From NCBI GenBank assembly GCA_934636465.1, contig CAKUAR010000009.1, positions 6,510 to 70,509 on the forward strand: DNA of 64,000 bases. Direction: 5' to 3'. Made by a program: the position numbers and the translations under genes. Shown here piece after piece: positions 6,977-15,900 of this stretch; positions within the stretch are counted from its first letter, which is position 1; every line of letters begins with the position of its first letter. A model generated the notes under the pieces. That model worked only from the letters and a program-made list of their open reading frames with translations. It ran no database searches and was not told the DNA's origin. Source of the DNA: an uncultured Muribaculaceae bacterium. Lineage in GTDB: Bacteria; Bacteroidota; Bacteroidia; Bacteroidales; Muribaculaceae.

Positions 6977-8805
6977 TGGAACAGTATAAGGAAAAAGATA
7001 TTTCGGACGAAACCATAGAACAGCGCGACGGGAGGTTTGTGAAAATGCTGCTGTGGCGAGAAAAGCACATAAAGGAAAAGACGTTTATGGTGCTTCTAGC
7101 CATTGTGGTGGGAATAGCGGCAGGCCTTGCGTCGGTGCTTCTGAAGTTTTTGATTACCACGATTTCACGATTTGTGACATCGGGGGTGCAGATTTCTCAC
7201 GGCAACTGGCTCTTCATTGTGGTGCCGGTGGTGGGTGTGCTACTCTCGGGGCTGTATGTGAGATATGTGGTAAGGGACAATATATCGCATGGTGTGACGC
7301 GTGTGCTGCACGCCATAGCCCAGAAAAAGAGCCGATTGAAGGTGCATAATATGTATGCGTCGCTTGTGGCGTCGTCGATGACGATAGGTTGTGGTGGCTC
7401 GGTGGGAGCCGAGGGTCCTATTGTGTTTACCGGTGCCGCAATTGGGTCGAATTTGGGGCAGGCTTTCAGGCTGTCGCCACAACTACTGATGCTGCTTGTG
7501 GGGTGCGGAGCCGCAGCCGGCATTGCCGGCATTTTCAAGGCTCCGATAGCTGGAGTGCTGTTCACCATAGAGGTGCTTATGCTTGACTTGACCGGTGGTT
7601 CGGCGTTGCCGCTGATACTGTCGTCGGTGGCAGGAGCAACGGTGTCGTATGCTTTCACCGGCTATAACGTGGAGTTCTTCTTCTCGCAGAGCGAGCCATT
7701 TTTTGCGAGCCGCATACCGTTTGCTGTGCTGCTCGGTGTGTTCTGCGGTGTGGTGTCGCTGTATTTCAGCAAGATGATAGGCGTGATGGAGCAAATGTTC
7801 GGAAAGCTAAGAAGCGCGAAGCTGCGTTTCCTGGTGGGAGCGGTGATATTAAGTTCGCTCGTGTTTTTGTTTCCACCGCTCTATGGCGAGGGTTATGTGT
7901 CGGTGAACCACTTGCTCAACGGCGAGGTTACAGCCTTGTTTGACAATAGTATATTCTATGGCTACAGAGATAACGTATGGAGCTGCATGCTGCTGCTTAG
8001 TTGCCTTGTGCTATTTAAGAGCTTTGCCACAAGTGCCACCAATGGTGGTGGCGGTGTGGGTGGTACGTTTGCACCATCGCTGTATGTGGGTTGCATGGCT
8101 GGCTTCTTGTTTGCATTCACCGTGAATTCTCTTGACCTCGTGAGCGGAGTGCCGCTCTCAACCAAGAATTTTGCCCTTATGGGCATGGCTGGTGTGATGG
8201 CTGGCGTGATGCAAGCGCCGCTGATGGCGATATTCCTCACGGCTGAAATGACGGGAGGCTACGAGCTGTTTTTGCCGTTGCTGATAGTGTCAGCAATCAG
8301 TTATGGCACATGCCGCATGGTGACACCATACAGCATATATACCAAGCGTCTGGCAAAGCGCGGCGAGCTGCTGACTCACCAAAAAGACCAGACAGTGCTC
8401 ACGCTGCTGAAAATGGACAGCGTGGTGGAGAAAGACTTTATAGAAGTACACCCCGACATGAGTCTGAAAGACATGGTAGATGTGATTTCGCGCAGCCACA
8501 GAAACTTGTTTCCTGTGACCGATGAGGCCGGCGTGCTGCTCGGTGTGGTGCTGCTTGACGACATAAGAAACATAATTTTCCGCCCCGACTTATATAGAAG
8601 AATGCATGTGAACCGCTTCATGTCGATGCCGCCGGCAAAGGTGGTGCTCGGAACACCGATGGAGCAGGTGATGCGCGTGTTTGACGACACAAATGCTTGG
8701 AACCTGCCTGTGGTAGATGAAAACGGGCGGTATGTGGGATTCGTGTCGAAGTCGAAGATATTCAGCTCATATAGAAGTGTGCTGAAGCACTACACGTACG
8801 ACTGA
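6976..8805 (+). CDS. CLC-family chloride channel/transporter with C-terminal CBS pair
   Basis: Polytopic CLC protein (609 residues). The core (about 35-430) contains GCGGSVGAEGP, which keeps the gating-glutamate motif (G.EGP), and GGVGGTFAPS, the GxFxP anion-site loop. The segment expected to hold GSGIP reads ISHGVTRV, a departure from the classical filter. The cytoplasmic tail (about 445-609) has two CBS domains, with VTDEAGVLLGVVLLDD and VVDENGRYVGFVSKSK. ATG 6976 is preferred because it overlaps the upstream stop and precedes MEQYKEKD; an earlier in-frame start at 6934 lies inside the sugar transferase gene. Ion selectivity cannot be read from sequence. Confidence 0.92.
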   Translation: MEQYKEKDISDETIEQRDGRFVKMLLWREKHIKEKTFMVLLAIVVGIAAGLASVLLKFLITTISRFVTSGVQISHGNWLFIVVPVVGVLLSGLYVRYVVRDNISHGVTRVLHAIAQKKSRLKVHNMYASLVASSMTIGCGGSVGAEGPIVFTGAAIGSNLGQAFRLSPQLLMLLVGCGAAAGIAGIFKAPIAGVLFTIEVLMLDLTGGSALPLILSSVAGATVSYAFTGYNVEFFFSQSEPFFASRIPFAVLLGVFCGVVSLYFSKMIGVMEQMFGKLRSAKLRFLVGAVILSSLVFLFPPLYGEGYVSVNHLLNGEVTALFDNSIFYGYRDNVWSCMLLLSCLVLFKSFATSATNGGGGVGGTFAPSLYVGCMAGFLFAFTVNSLDLVSGVPLSTKNFALMGMAGVMAGVMQAPLMAIFLTAEMTGGYELFLPLLIVSAISYGTCRMVTPYSIYTKRLAKRGELLTHQKDQTVLTLLKMDSVVEKDFIEVHPDMSLKDMVDVISRSHRNLFPVTDEAGVLLGVVLLDDIRNIIFRPDLYRRMHVNRFMSMPPAKVVLGTPMEQVMRVFDDTNAWNLPVVDENGRYVGFVSKSKIFSSYRSVLKHYTYD

Positions 8806-8873
8806 TGCCCAGATGGCAAATGCGGAGTGTGGTGGCAAGGAAAAATCAAAAAACATTTGAAACTTGAGAAAAA

Positions 8874-9836
8874 ATGGAAAAGAAAGATTTGAAGATAGTG
8901 TTTTTCGGCACACCGGAGTTTGCGGTGGAGAGCTTGAAACGCCTTGTGGAAGGCGGATATAATGTGGTGGGCGTGGTGACCATGCCAGACAAGCCGGCAG
9001 GACGCGGACACAAGATGTTTCATAGCCCGGTGAAAGAATATGCCGTGGAGAAAGGGCTGAAACTTATGCAGCCGGTGAAACTGAAAGACCCGGCATTTGT
9101 GGAGGAGTTGCGCAGTCTGCACGCCGATTTGCAGATAGTGATAGCCTTTAGAATGTTGCCGGAGATAGTGTGGAGCATGCCACCGCTTGGCACATTTAAC
9201 CTGCACGCCTCGCTTTTGCCGAAATATCGTGGTGCAGCGCCAATAAACTGGGCTGTGATGAACGGTGACACGGAAACTGGCGTGACAACATTTTTCTTGA
9301 AGCATGAGATTGACACTGGTGACATAATTCAACAGCAAAAAATGCCTATCGGTCGGCATGACAACGTGGAAACGGTGTATGACGGACTGATGAAAATGGG
9401 TGCAGGCATGGTGATAGAAACCGTAGATGCTATCTTAGCGGGCACGGTGCATGCAATTCCACAAGACGGCTTGCTGGCGAAAGATGAAGAACCTACACCA
9501 GCTCCTAAGATTTTTAAGGACACGTGCAAGATAGTCTGGAATTGGTGCGGCGAGAAGATATATAACCATGTGCGCGGATTGTCGCCATATCCGGCAGCTT
9601 GGACCGAGATAACAGACCCTGCCGGCACGGTGCATGCAGTAAAGATATTTGAAACTGGAGAGCCTGAAACTTGTGGCAATGCCGAACCAGGAGTGGTGAC
9701 TGCCGACAAGAACAGAATGTGGATAGGCTGTGGCGACGGCAGAATAGAAATCTTGTCGTTGCAGCTTGCAGGCAAAAAACGCATGGACGCAGGAGCATTT
9801 TTGCGCGGTTTTGACGTGAGTGGCTGCAAGTGCTGA
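8874..9836 (+). CDS. fmt: Methionyl-tRNA formyltransferase
   Basis: Formylates Met-tRNAfMet with 10-formyl-THF for translation initiation. The N-terminal formyltransferase domain shows FFGTPEFAVESL, the catalytic Asn-His region TFNLHASLLPKYRGAAPINW and HEIDTGDII. The C-terminal OB-like domain starts near residue 210. 320 residues, standard. It stands alone between the CLC gene and a convergent terminator; no def partner is adjacent. Confidence 0.96.
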   Translation: MEKKDLKIVFFGTPEFAVESLKRLVEGGYNVVGVVTMPDKPAGRGHKMFHSPVKEYAVEKGLKLMQPVKLKDPAFVEELRSLHADLQIVIAFRMLPEIVWSMPPLGTFNLHASLLPKYRGAAPINWAVMNGDTETGVTTFFLKHEIDTGDIIQQQKMPIGRHDNVETVYDGLMKMGAGMVIETVDAILAGTVHAIPQDGLLAKDEEPTPAPKIFKDTCKIVWNWCGEKIYNHVRGLSPYPAAWTEITDPAGTVHAVKIFETGEPETCGNAEPGVVTADKNRMWIGCGDGRIEILSLQLAGKKRMDAGAFLRGFDVSGCKC

Positions 9837-9860
9837 TTAAGCAGATCAAATTAAGGAATA

Positions 9861-9894
9861 AAAAAGAATGAGCTTTTCGGCTCATTCTTTTTTT
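9861..9894. terminator. Bidirectional intrinsic terminator between fmt and glnS
   Basis: Stem AGAATGAGC / GCTCATTCT with loop TTTTCG. It is flanked by A-rich sequence on the left and a T run on the right, so it can stop both the plus-strand fmt transcript and the convergent glnS transcript. Confidence 0.85.
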
Positions 9895-9924
9895 GCTTAT
9901 AGAAGAAATTGTGGGTTTCGTAAG

Positions 9925-11646
9925 TTACTTTTTCTTTTGCTCTTTTACCCAGCTGTCCTTGAGGCTGATGGTGCGGTTAAACACCAGGTGGTCGGCTGTG
10001 GTGTCGGGGTCAACGCAGAAGTAGCCCAGGCGTTGGAACTGGAACTTGTCCTCCACTTTTGCGTTTTGTGCCAACCAAGGCTCAACCTTTGCGTGCTCAA
10101 CCACTTTGAGTGAGTCGGGGTTGATGAGCTCACGGAAGTCGTGCTCGGTGTCGGCGGCCGGATTTTCAACGGCAAACAGGCGGTCGTAGAGACGCACCTC
10201 GGCATCTTGGCAGTGGCGTGCAGACACCCAGTGCAAAGTACCCTTGACTTTGCGGTTGCTTCCAGGCATGCCACTGAGAGTGTCGGGGTCGTAGGTGCAT
10301 TGAATCTCGGTGATGTTGCCTTGCTCGTCTTTGGTGCAGCCATTGCAAAGGATTATGTAGCCACCCTTGAGGCGCACTTCCTTGCCAGGTGTCATGCGGA
10401 AGAATTTCTTGGGTGGATTTTCCATGAAGTCGGCGCGCTCGATGTAGATTTCGCGGCTGAACGGCATGTCGTGTGTTCCTGCGTTTTCTTGCTCCGGATT
10501 GTTGTCCATTTTGAGCATTTCAACCTTGTCTTCAGGATAATTGGTTATGACCACCTTAACGGGGTCGATAACGGCGCACACGCGAGTGGCGTTGGCGTTC
10601 AGCTCTTCGCGAATGGAGTGCTCAAGCAGGCTGATGTCGTTGAGAGCCTCGTATTTGGTGTAGCCGATGTCTTCGATGAAACTCTTAATGGAAGTGGGCG
10701 TGTAGCCGCGACGGCGCAGACCGCAAATGGTGGGCATGCGCGGGTCGTCCCAACCCGAAACGATGTGCTCTTGCACAAGTTGCAGAAGTTTGCGCTTGCT
10801 CATGAGCGTGTAGGTGAGGTTGAGGCGGTTGAACTCAATTTGCCTTGGGCAATATTCGCTTGCCTTGTCGCCAGCCAGCTCATGAACGAAGATGTCGTAG
10901 AGCGGACGGTGAGGCACGAACTCCAGTGTGCAGATAGAGTGGGTTACGCCCTCAAAGTAATCGCTTTGTCCGTGGGCAAAGTCGTACATGGGATAAACGT
11001 TCCACTTAGTGCCTGTGCGCCAGTGCGGCCGCTTGATGATGCGATAAATGATTGGGTCGCGGAAGTGCATGTTGTCGCTTGCCATGTCGATTTTGGCGCG
11101 CAACACACGGCTGCCCTCGTCGAACTCGCCCTTGTTCATGCGCTCAAAAAGGTCGAGGTTTTCCTCGGCTGAACGGTCGCGATAAGGGCTGTTTGTGCCC
11201 GGAGTGGTGGGAGTGCCTTTTTGTGCGGCTATCTGCTCGGCAGTTTGATCGTCAACGTATGCTTTGCCCTCTTTGATGAGCCTAACGGCAAAATCGAAGA
11301 GTTTTTGGAAATAATCGGAAGCATAATACAGACGGTCGCCCCAGTCGTATCCAAGCCAATGAATGTCGCGCATAATGGCTTGCTCATATTCGGTGCTTTC
11401 TTTAGCTGGGTTGGTATCGTCGAGGCGCAGATTGCAAGTGCCGCCGAATTTTTCGGCAATACCGAAATCCATACATATTGCTTTGGCGTGACCTATGTGG
11501 AGATAACCGTTTGGCTCAGGTGGAAAACGCGTGTTTAAGCGTCCGCCGTTTTTTCCTGCCTTGAGGTCGTCGGCAACAATTTGCTGTACAAAATTCAGCC
11601 CTTTTGACTCTATGTTCTGGCTGTTTTCTTGAGAGTTGTCTGCCAT
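9925..11646 (-). CDS. glnS: Glutaminyl-tRNA synthetase
   Basis: Class I synthetase charging tRNA-Gln. The signature HIGHAKA lies near residue 50 after RFPPEPNGYL, and the second signature is LMSKRKL near residue 280. The C-terminal anticodon-binding beta-barrels follow, with MTPGKEVRLKGGYII and the end region DSWVKEQKKK. 573 residues is normal for the bacterial form without an N-terminal extension. It is a single gene, convergent with fmt and divergent from the HU gene. Presence of GlnRS implies the cell need not use GatCAB for Gln-tRNA. Confidence 0.97.
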   Translation of the reverse strand: MADNSQENSQNIESKGLNFVQQIVADDLKAGKNGGRLNTRFPPEPNGYLHIGHAKAICMDFGIAEKFGGTCNLRLDDTNPAKESTEYEQAIMRDIHWLGYDWGDRLYYASDYFQKLFDFAVRLIKEGKAYVDDQTAEQIAAQKGTPTTPGTNSPYRDRSAEENLDLFERMNKGEFDEGSRVLRAKIDMASDNMHFRDPIIYRIIKRPHWRTGTKWNVYPMYDFAHGQSDYFEGVTHSICTLEFVPHRPLYDIFVHELAGDKASEYCPRQIEFNRLNLTYTLMSKRKLLQLVQEHIVSGWDDPRMPTICGLRRRGYTPTSIKSFIEDIGYTKYEALNDISLLEHSIREELNANATRVCAVIDPVKVVITNYPEDKVEMLKMDNNPEQENAGTHDMPFSREIYIERADFMENPPKKFFRMTPGKEVRLKGGYIILCNGCTKDEQGNITEIQCTYDPDTLSGMPGSNRKVKGTLHWVSARHCQDAEVRLYDRLFAVENPAADTEHDFRELINPDSLKVVEHAKVEPWLAQNAKVEDKFQFQRLGYFCVDPDTTADHLVFNRTISLKDSWVKEQKKK

Positions 11647-11725
11647 AATAAAAAACTAAATTACATGTGCATAATTGAGCCAAATCCCAGTGTCTATGAA
11701 ACGGGGAGATGGCCGTTGTGATTTG

Positions 11726-11733
11726 CAAAGGTA
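11726..11733 (-). promoter_or_regulatory. -7 box for glnS
   Basis: Minus-strand TACCTTTG, a TAnnTTTG match, 80 bases upstream of the glnS ATG. Confidence 0.6.
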
Positions 11734-11754
11734 ATAAAAAGAACTCTTATTATG

Positions 11755-11791
11755 GGCAGTGTGACACACGTTTTTTGCTGTGTCACTGCAA
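11755..11791. promoter_or_regulatory. Imperfect inverted repeat in the glnS/HU divergent region
   Basis: GCAGTGTGACAC and GTGTCACTGC form an imperfect hairpin or dyad (two unpaired bases) around a T-rich spacer between the two divergent promoters. It could be an operator or a chance hairpin; nothing in the sequence decides. Confidence 0.35.
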
Positions 11792-11862
11792 GAAGCACGC
11801 GCGCTGGGCAGGGTGTTTGCGTGTTTGTGATTGATTGATGTGGGATTTTGGTGGGGATTGCT

Positions 11863-11870
11863 TAACTTTG
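11863..11870 (+). promoter_or_regulatory. -7 box for the HU operon
   Basis: TAACTTTG matches TAnnTTTG and lies 31 bases upstream of ATG 11902. No convincing TTTG at the -33 distance. Confidence 0.6.
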
Positions 11871-11901
11871 TGGGTAAATCGACAAAACAGCAAAGAAACA
11901 A

Positions 11902-12174
11902 ATGGAGAACAAGGAATTGGTTGACAAGATTTCCAAAAGATTGGGCCGAAACAAGGCAGATGTGACAAAACTGCTTGAGGGGCTGGCTACTGTGATAGAA
12001 AGCAGATGCGGTGAAATGGACACCGTGGCCATACCCGGATTTGGCAACTTTGAAGCCAAGAAAAAGGCAGAACGCGTGGTGCTCAATCCGAGCAACGGCA
12101 AGCGCATGCTTGTGCCTCCGAAAATCGTGCTGAATTTCAAAGTAAGCAACGTGCTGAAAAATAAGTTGAGATAA
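11902..12174 (+). CDS. HU-family histone-like DNA-binding protein
   Basis: Ninety-residue HU/IHF-fold protein that bends and compacts DNA as a dimer. Family features are the N-terminal helical pair (VDKISKRLGRNKADV), the core IPGFGNFEAKKKAER and the arm residues with NPSNGKRML, although the usual RNPxTG arm is changed to LNPSNG. It is followed after 28 bases by a second HU-domain protein that also carries a membrane segment, so the two probably form an operon and could heterodimerise (inference). Confidence 0.93.
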   Translation: MENKELVDKISKRLGRNKADVTKLLEGLATVIESRCGEMDTVAIPGFGNFEAKKKAERVVLNPSNGKRMLVPPKIVLNFKVSNVLKNKLR

Positions 12175-12202
12175 GCCTTATGCAAGAAAAACGACATGCA
12201 AG

Positions 12203-13732
12203 ATGAATAAGAAAATCGCATTTCCGGAATTGGTGGAGCTTATAGCCGACACTACAAACTCATCGAAGAGGCTGAGTGAACTTTTTCTGAAGGAATTGTT
12301 CGGCACAATATCGCAAGCCTTGATTGATGGCGAAAGCGTGAAAGTGAAGAGCTTGGGCACGTTTAAGCTGACAAAGGTGAGTGTGCGCAAGAGCGTAGAT
12401 GTGAACACCGGTGAAGAAATAGAAATACCGAGTCACAATAAGTTGACGTTTATTCCTGACAAGAACCTTGCCGAGGCAATCAACACGCCATTCTCGCAGT
12501 TTGAGACCATTGTGCTAAGCGACGAAGTGACTAATGAGGAGCTTGCTGCCGTGGAGCAAGAAGACAGCGAGCCTGTGGCAGAAGCAGAACCCACTGCGGC
12601 AATTGCAAGCGAAACCGGTGTGGAAAGTCCGATCGCCGATGAAACGGCTGGTGACAGCTCTGCCGAACCAGAAGAAGTGGAAGCGTCGGCAGAAGCGGTT
12701 GAAGAAACTGAAACGGCAGAAACTCTTGATGAAGGTGAACCGGCAGTGGTTGAGACACCCCCGCCTTTTGTGCTTCGTGAAGACGCTTCAGACGATGTGC
12801 CACCAGCACCAGAAGCGGTTGCGGAAGAGGTGAAAGATAATGCTCTGGCAGATGAAGACATGCTGGCTGCTGCACCAGAGGCTGCCGATGACTCAGAAAC
12901 TGCTACTGCTGCAAGTGAAAATGAGGAAGATGCTGCTGCGCCAATTGGTAAAACGGGAACAGAGCCAGAAGCGGAAGCGGAAACCGTTGCCTATGAAGAA
13001 ACGCCAGATGAGGCTGACGCAGAAGCAGAGCAAATGGAAGTTGCTGCCGACGAAATACAGACTGACATCACAGCTGCTGATAGTGGTAATGCCGACCAGG
13101 AAGAAAATGATGAGGCAACTGAACCAGAGCCTGAAGTGACACAGCCGGAAGTGCCGCAACAACAGATTGTGCTTCCCTCGGACTATCAACGGATAGAATT
13201 TGAGAAAAAACTGAAAGAAGAAACAAGGAAGTCGCTTATGAGGGGCTTTTTGTGGGGTGTGCTTGTGGCAGTGTTTGCATGCTGTGTGATAGGCTATTTG
13301 CTCTACACATCGCATAACCAAAACCAGCAACCGCCAATGGCGGAGATTGTGCTGGACACATTGGTTGAAGCCGACTCGGTGGCAGAAAAGCCCAAGGTGG
13401 AACAAAAAGACACTGCTGCCGCGGTGCAAAAGGCTGCCGACCAGGCGGCTGACAGCGAAAAGAAGCCCGAAACCAACACTAAAGTGGTGAGGGACACGAT
13501 AAACGGCAGAACGCTGATGAGCATGAGCACTAAACATTATGGCAAATGGTGCTTCTGGGTGTATATCTACGAGGAGAACAAGAGCAAGATAGCAAATCCC
13601 AACAATATGAGGCCAGGGACGGTGCTTGTGATACCGCCAGCGGAGAAATATGGCATTGACCCCAAGGACAAGGCAAGCGTGGAGAAAGCCAAGAAGAAAT
13701 CGTTTGAGATACTCAAACGCTATGAACAATGA
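12203..13732 (+). CDS. Membrane-anchored HU-LysM protein: HU domain, acidic linker, TM helix, LysM
   Basis: 509 residues in four parts. Residues 1-95 are an HU-fold DNA-binding domain (KVKSLGTFKLTKV, then VNTGEEIEIPSHNKLTF). Residues ~105-325 are a low-complexity, Glu/Ala-rich acidic linker. Residues ~348-368 are one transmembrane helix (FLWGVLVAVFACCVIGYLLY) preceded by KKLKEETRKSLMR, which by the positive-inside rule puts the HU domain in the cytoplasm. Residues ~430-478 are a LysM-like domain (GRTLMSMSTKHYGKW, IYEENKSKIANPNNM, PGTVLVIPP) that would then sit in the periplasm, where LysM binds peptidoglycan. It lies downstream of a plain HU gene and before a terminator. A tether between nucleoid and cell wall is inference; HU fusions to envelope-type domains are known in Bacteroidota. 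Confidence 0.85.
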   Translation: MNKKIAFPELVELIADTTNSSKRLSELFLKELFGTISQALIDGESVKVKSLGTFKLTKVSVRKSVDVNTGEEIEIPSHNKLTFIPDKNLAEAINTPFSQFETIVLSDEVTNEELAAVEQEDSEPVAEAEPTAAIASETGVESPIADETAGDSSAEPEEVEASAEAVEETETAETLDEGEPAVVETPPPFVLREDASDDVPPAPEAVAEEVKDNALADEDMLAAAPEAADDSETATAASENEEDAAAPIGKTGTEPEAEAETVAYEETPDEADAEAEQMEVAADEIQTDITAADSGNADQEENDEATEPEPEVTQPEVPQQQIVLPSDYQRIEFEKKLKEETRKSLMRGFLWGVLVAVFACCVIGYLLYTSHNQNQQPPMAEIVLDTLVEADSVAEKPKVEQKDTAAAVQKAADQAADSEKKPETNTKVVRDTINGRTLMSMSTKHYGKWCFWVYIYEENKSKIANPNNMRPGTVLVIPPAEKYGIDPKDKASVEKAKKKSFEILKRYEQ

Positions 13733-13739
13733 AACTAAA

Positions 13740-13780
13740 TGCGCACGACCAAGCAGACACAAAGCTGCTGGCCGTGCGCA
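13740..13780 (+). terminator. Hairpin terminator after the HU/HU-LysM operon
   Basis: A long stem starting TGCGCACG and closing CGTGCGCA, with one mismatch and one bulge further in and a short loop. It is followed by AACATTTTAT. Weak T tail but a strong stem. Confidence 0.6.
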
Positions 13781-13888
13781 AACATTTTATAGTGTGACAT
13801 GTGTGCAAATGTTAAAACGTGTTTAGCGATTTAACCAAAAATATTATAAATTAACTACACCGAAATGCGTTTTTAGTGTTCTATATTT

Positions 13889-13896
13889 TATATTTG
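13889..13896 (+). promoter_or_regulatory. -7 box for the moxR-bat operon
   Basis: TATATTTG, a TAnnTTTG match, 55 bases upstream of the moxR ATG in an AT-rich gap that starts after the HU-LysM terminator. All genes from moxR to the PAP2 gene are closely spaced, so this is probably their shared promoter. Confidence 0.6.
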
Positions 13897-13950
13897 CACA
13901 ATAATAATGATATTTGGAACAAAAACTGAAAAATAAAGAATAAACGAACT

Positions 13951-14946
13951 ATGAGTGAGTCAGTTAATATAAGAGAATTGAATGACTTGATAGCAAGTAA
14001 GAGTGGTTTTGTGAACATGATTACCCAAGGTATGGACCAGACCATAGTGGGTCAGAAGCACTTGGTGGACTCGTTGCTTATAGCCCTGCTTGCAAACGGA
14101 CACATACTGCTTGAGGGTGTGCCTGGCTTGGCCAAGACATTGGCAATAAAGACCCTTGCGCAGCTGGTTGACGCAAAATACAGCAGAATTCAGTTCACTC
14201 CCGACCTGCTCCCTGCCGACGTGACAGGAACCATGGTGTACAGCATGCAAAAAGAACAGTTTGAGGTGAAAAAGGGACCTGTGTTTGCCAACTTCGTTTT
14301 GGCAGATGAAATCAACCGTGCTCCAGCCAAAGTGCAAAGTGCCCTGCTTGAGGCAATGCAGGAGCGTCAGGTGACAATAGGCGACAACACATTCAAGCTC
14401 GAAGAACCATTCTTGGTGATGGCAACCCAAAACCCGATAGAGCAGGAAGGAACATATCCGCTGCCAGAGGCACAGGTTGACCGTTTCTTGATGAAAGTGG
14501 TTATTGGCTACCCGAACAAGAGCGAGGAGAAACAAATCATCAGAATGAACATCAACTCTGAAAAGACCAACATTCGACCACTGGTGTCGCCTCAAGAAAT
14601 TCTGGAAACTCGCAAGATTGTAGAGAAGATATACATTGACGAGAAGATTGAAAGATATATAGTTGACATCGTGTTTGCAACACGTTTCCCGAGCGATTAT
14701 GGCTTGAACGACTTGACAAGCGTGATTTCGTTTGGAGCTTCGCCACGTGCGTCAATCGGCATGGCTCTTGCCGCCCGCGCATACGCATTTTTGAAAGGTC
14801 GCGGATATGTGATACCGGAAGACGTGCGTGCCGTGTGCCACGATGTGATGCGCCACAGAATGGGCTTGTCGTATGAGGCTGAAGCCAACAACATAAGCGC
14901 CGACGATGTGGTGAGCGAGATTCTTGATAAGATAGCAGTGCCCTAA
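13951..14946 (+). CDS. MoxR-family AAA+ ATPase
   Basis: AAA+ chaperone-like ATPase thought to act on VWA-domain partners. Walker A is in LEGVPGLAKT (~residue 55), Walker B in VLADEINRAPAK, and sensor 1 in VMATQNPIEQEG. The C-terminal lid follows (ASPRASIGMALAARAYAF). 331 residues, normal. It heads the bat locus; the next genes encode the DUF58 and VWA proteins that MoxR proteins typically serve. Confidence 0.95.
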   Translation: MSESVNIRELNDLIASKSGFVNMITQGMDQTIVGQKHLVDSLLIALLANGHILLEGVPGLAKTLAIKTLAQLVDAKYSRIQFTPDLLPADVTGTMVYSMQKEQFEVKKGPVFANFVLADEINRAPAKVQSALLEAMQERQVTIGDNTFKLEEPFLVMATQNPIEQEGTYPLPEAQVDRFLMKVVIGYPNKSEEKQIIRMNINSEKTNIRPLVSPQEILETRKIVEKIYIDEKIERYIVDIVFATRFPSDYGLNDLTSVISFGASPRASIGMALAARAYAFLKGRGYVIPEDVRAVCHDVMRHRMGLSYEAEANNISADDVVSEILDKIAVP

Positions 14947-15006
14947 CAAGCAGGTAACTGCATCAAGGAGAACTGCGTGCATGGACACGATGTGAGGTAC
15001 ACAATC

Positions 15007-15885
15007 ATGGATTCGAATGAACTGATAAAGAAAGTCCGCAAGATAGAGATTAAGTCGAAAGGGCTTTCGCAAAACATATTTGCCGGAGAATATCACTCCG
15101 CGTTCAAGGGACGCGGAATGACGTTCAGTGAGGTGCGTGAGTATCAGTATGGCGACGATGTGCGCGACATAGACTGGAACGTGACCGCGCGCCAGAACCG
15201 TCCATACATAAAAGTGTATGAAGAGGAGCGTGAACTCACGGTGATGCTGGTGGTAGATGTGTCGGGCAGCAAGGATTTTGGCGCTGTGGGCAATGCCAAG
15301 CACGAAATGATGACCGAGGTGGCCGCCACATTGGCATTTTCGGCAATAGAAAACAACGACAAGGTGGGAGTGATATTCTTCTCTGACAAGATAGAGAAGT
15401 TCATTCCGCCGCAAAAAGGGCGCAAGCACATATTGTTCGTGATAAGGGAATTGCTTGACTTTAAGCCGGAAAACAACGGAACGGACATAAACAAGGCATT
15501 GGAATACTTGACCAGTGCCATAAAGAAGCGTTGCACCTCGTTTTTGATTTCGGATTTCATAGACGACAAGGACTATCAGAAGGCCATGTCGATAACCAAC
15601 AGCAAGCACGACTTGATTGCAATTCAGGTGTATGACAAGCGCGACGTGCAAATGCCCGATGTGGGGCTTGTGAAAGCATACGACGCCGAGAGCGGCGCAG
15701 AAAAGTGGATAAACACCAGTTCTGCCAAGGTGCGCCAAGCCTATAACCGCTGGTGGTATGTGCGTCAGCAGAAGATGATTGAGATGCTGCAACGGAGCCA
15801 AGTGGATTTGGCCTCGGTTGCCACCGACGAGGATTATGTGAAAGTTCTGATGGGGCTTTTTAAGAGAAGAGGAGTGAGCCGCTAA
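15007..15885 (+). CDS. DUF58 / VWA-like protein of the bat locus
   Basis: 292 residues from ATG 15007 (MDSNELIKKVRKIEIK); in-frame sequence up to 14977 is not family-like. The DUF58 signature YQYGDDVRDIDWNVTAR is present. A VWA-like fold follows with a MIDAS-type VVDVSGSKDFG near residue 90. In family knowledge, these proteins pair with the neighbouring MoxR ATPase. No membrane segment is visible, so it is cytoplasmic. Confidence 0.92.
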   Translation: MDSNELIKKVRKIEIKSKGLSQNIFAGEYHSAFKGRGMTFSEVREYQYGDDVRDIDWNVTARQNRPYIKVYEEERELTVMLVVDVSGSKDFGAVGNAKHEMMTEVAATLAFSAIENNDKVGVIFFSDKIEKFIPPQKGRKHILFVIRELLDFKPENNGTDINKALEYLTSAIKKRCTSFLISDFIDDKDYQKAMSITNSKHDLIAIQVYDKRDVQMPDVGLVKAYDAESGAEKWINTSSAKVRQAYNRWWYVRQQKMIEMLQRSQVDLASVATDEDYVKVLMGLFKRRGVSR

Positions 15886-15900
15886 TAATAGCAGGAAAAG

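Noticed and set aside
10141..11172. 343-residue plus-strand ORF opposite glnS
   Set aside because: Antisense shadow; glnS on the minus strand has both class I signatures and full length.
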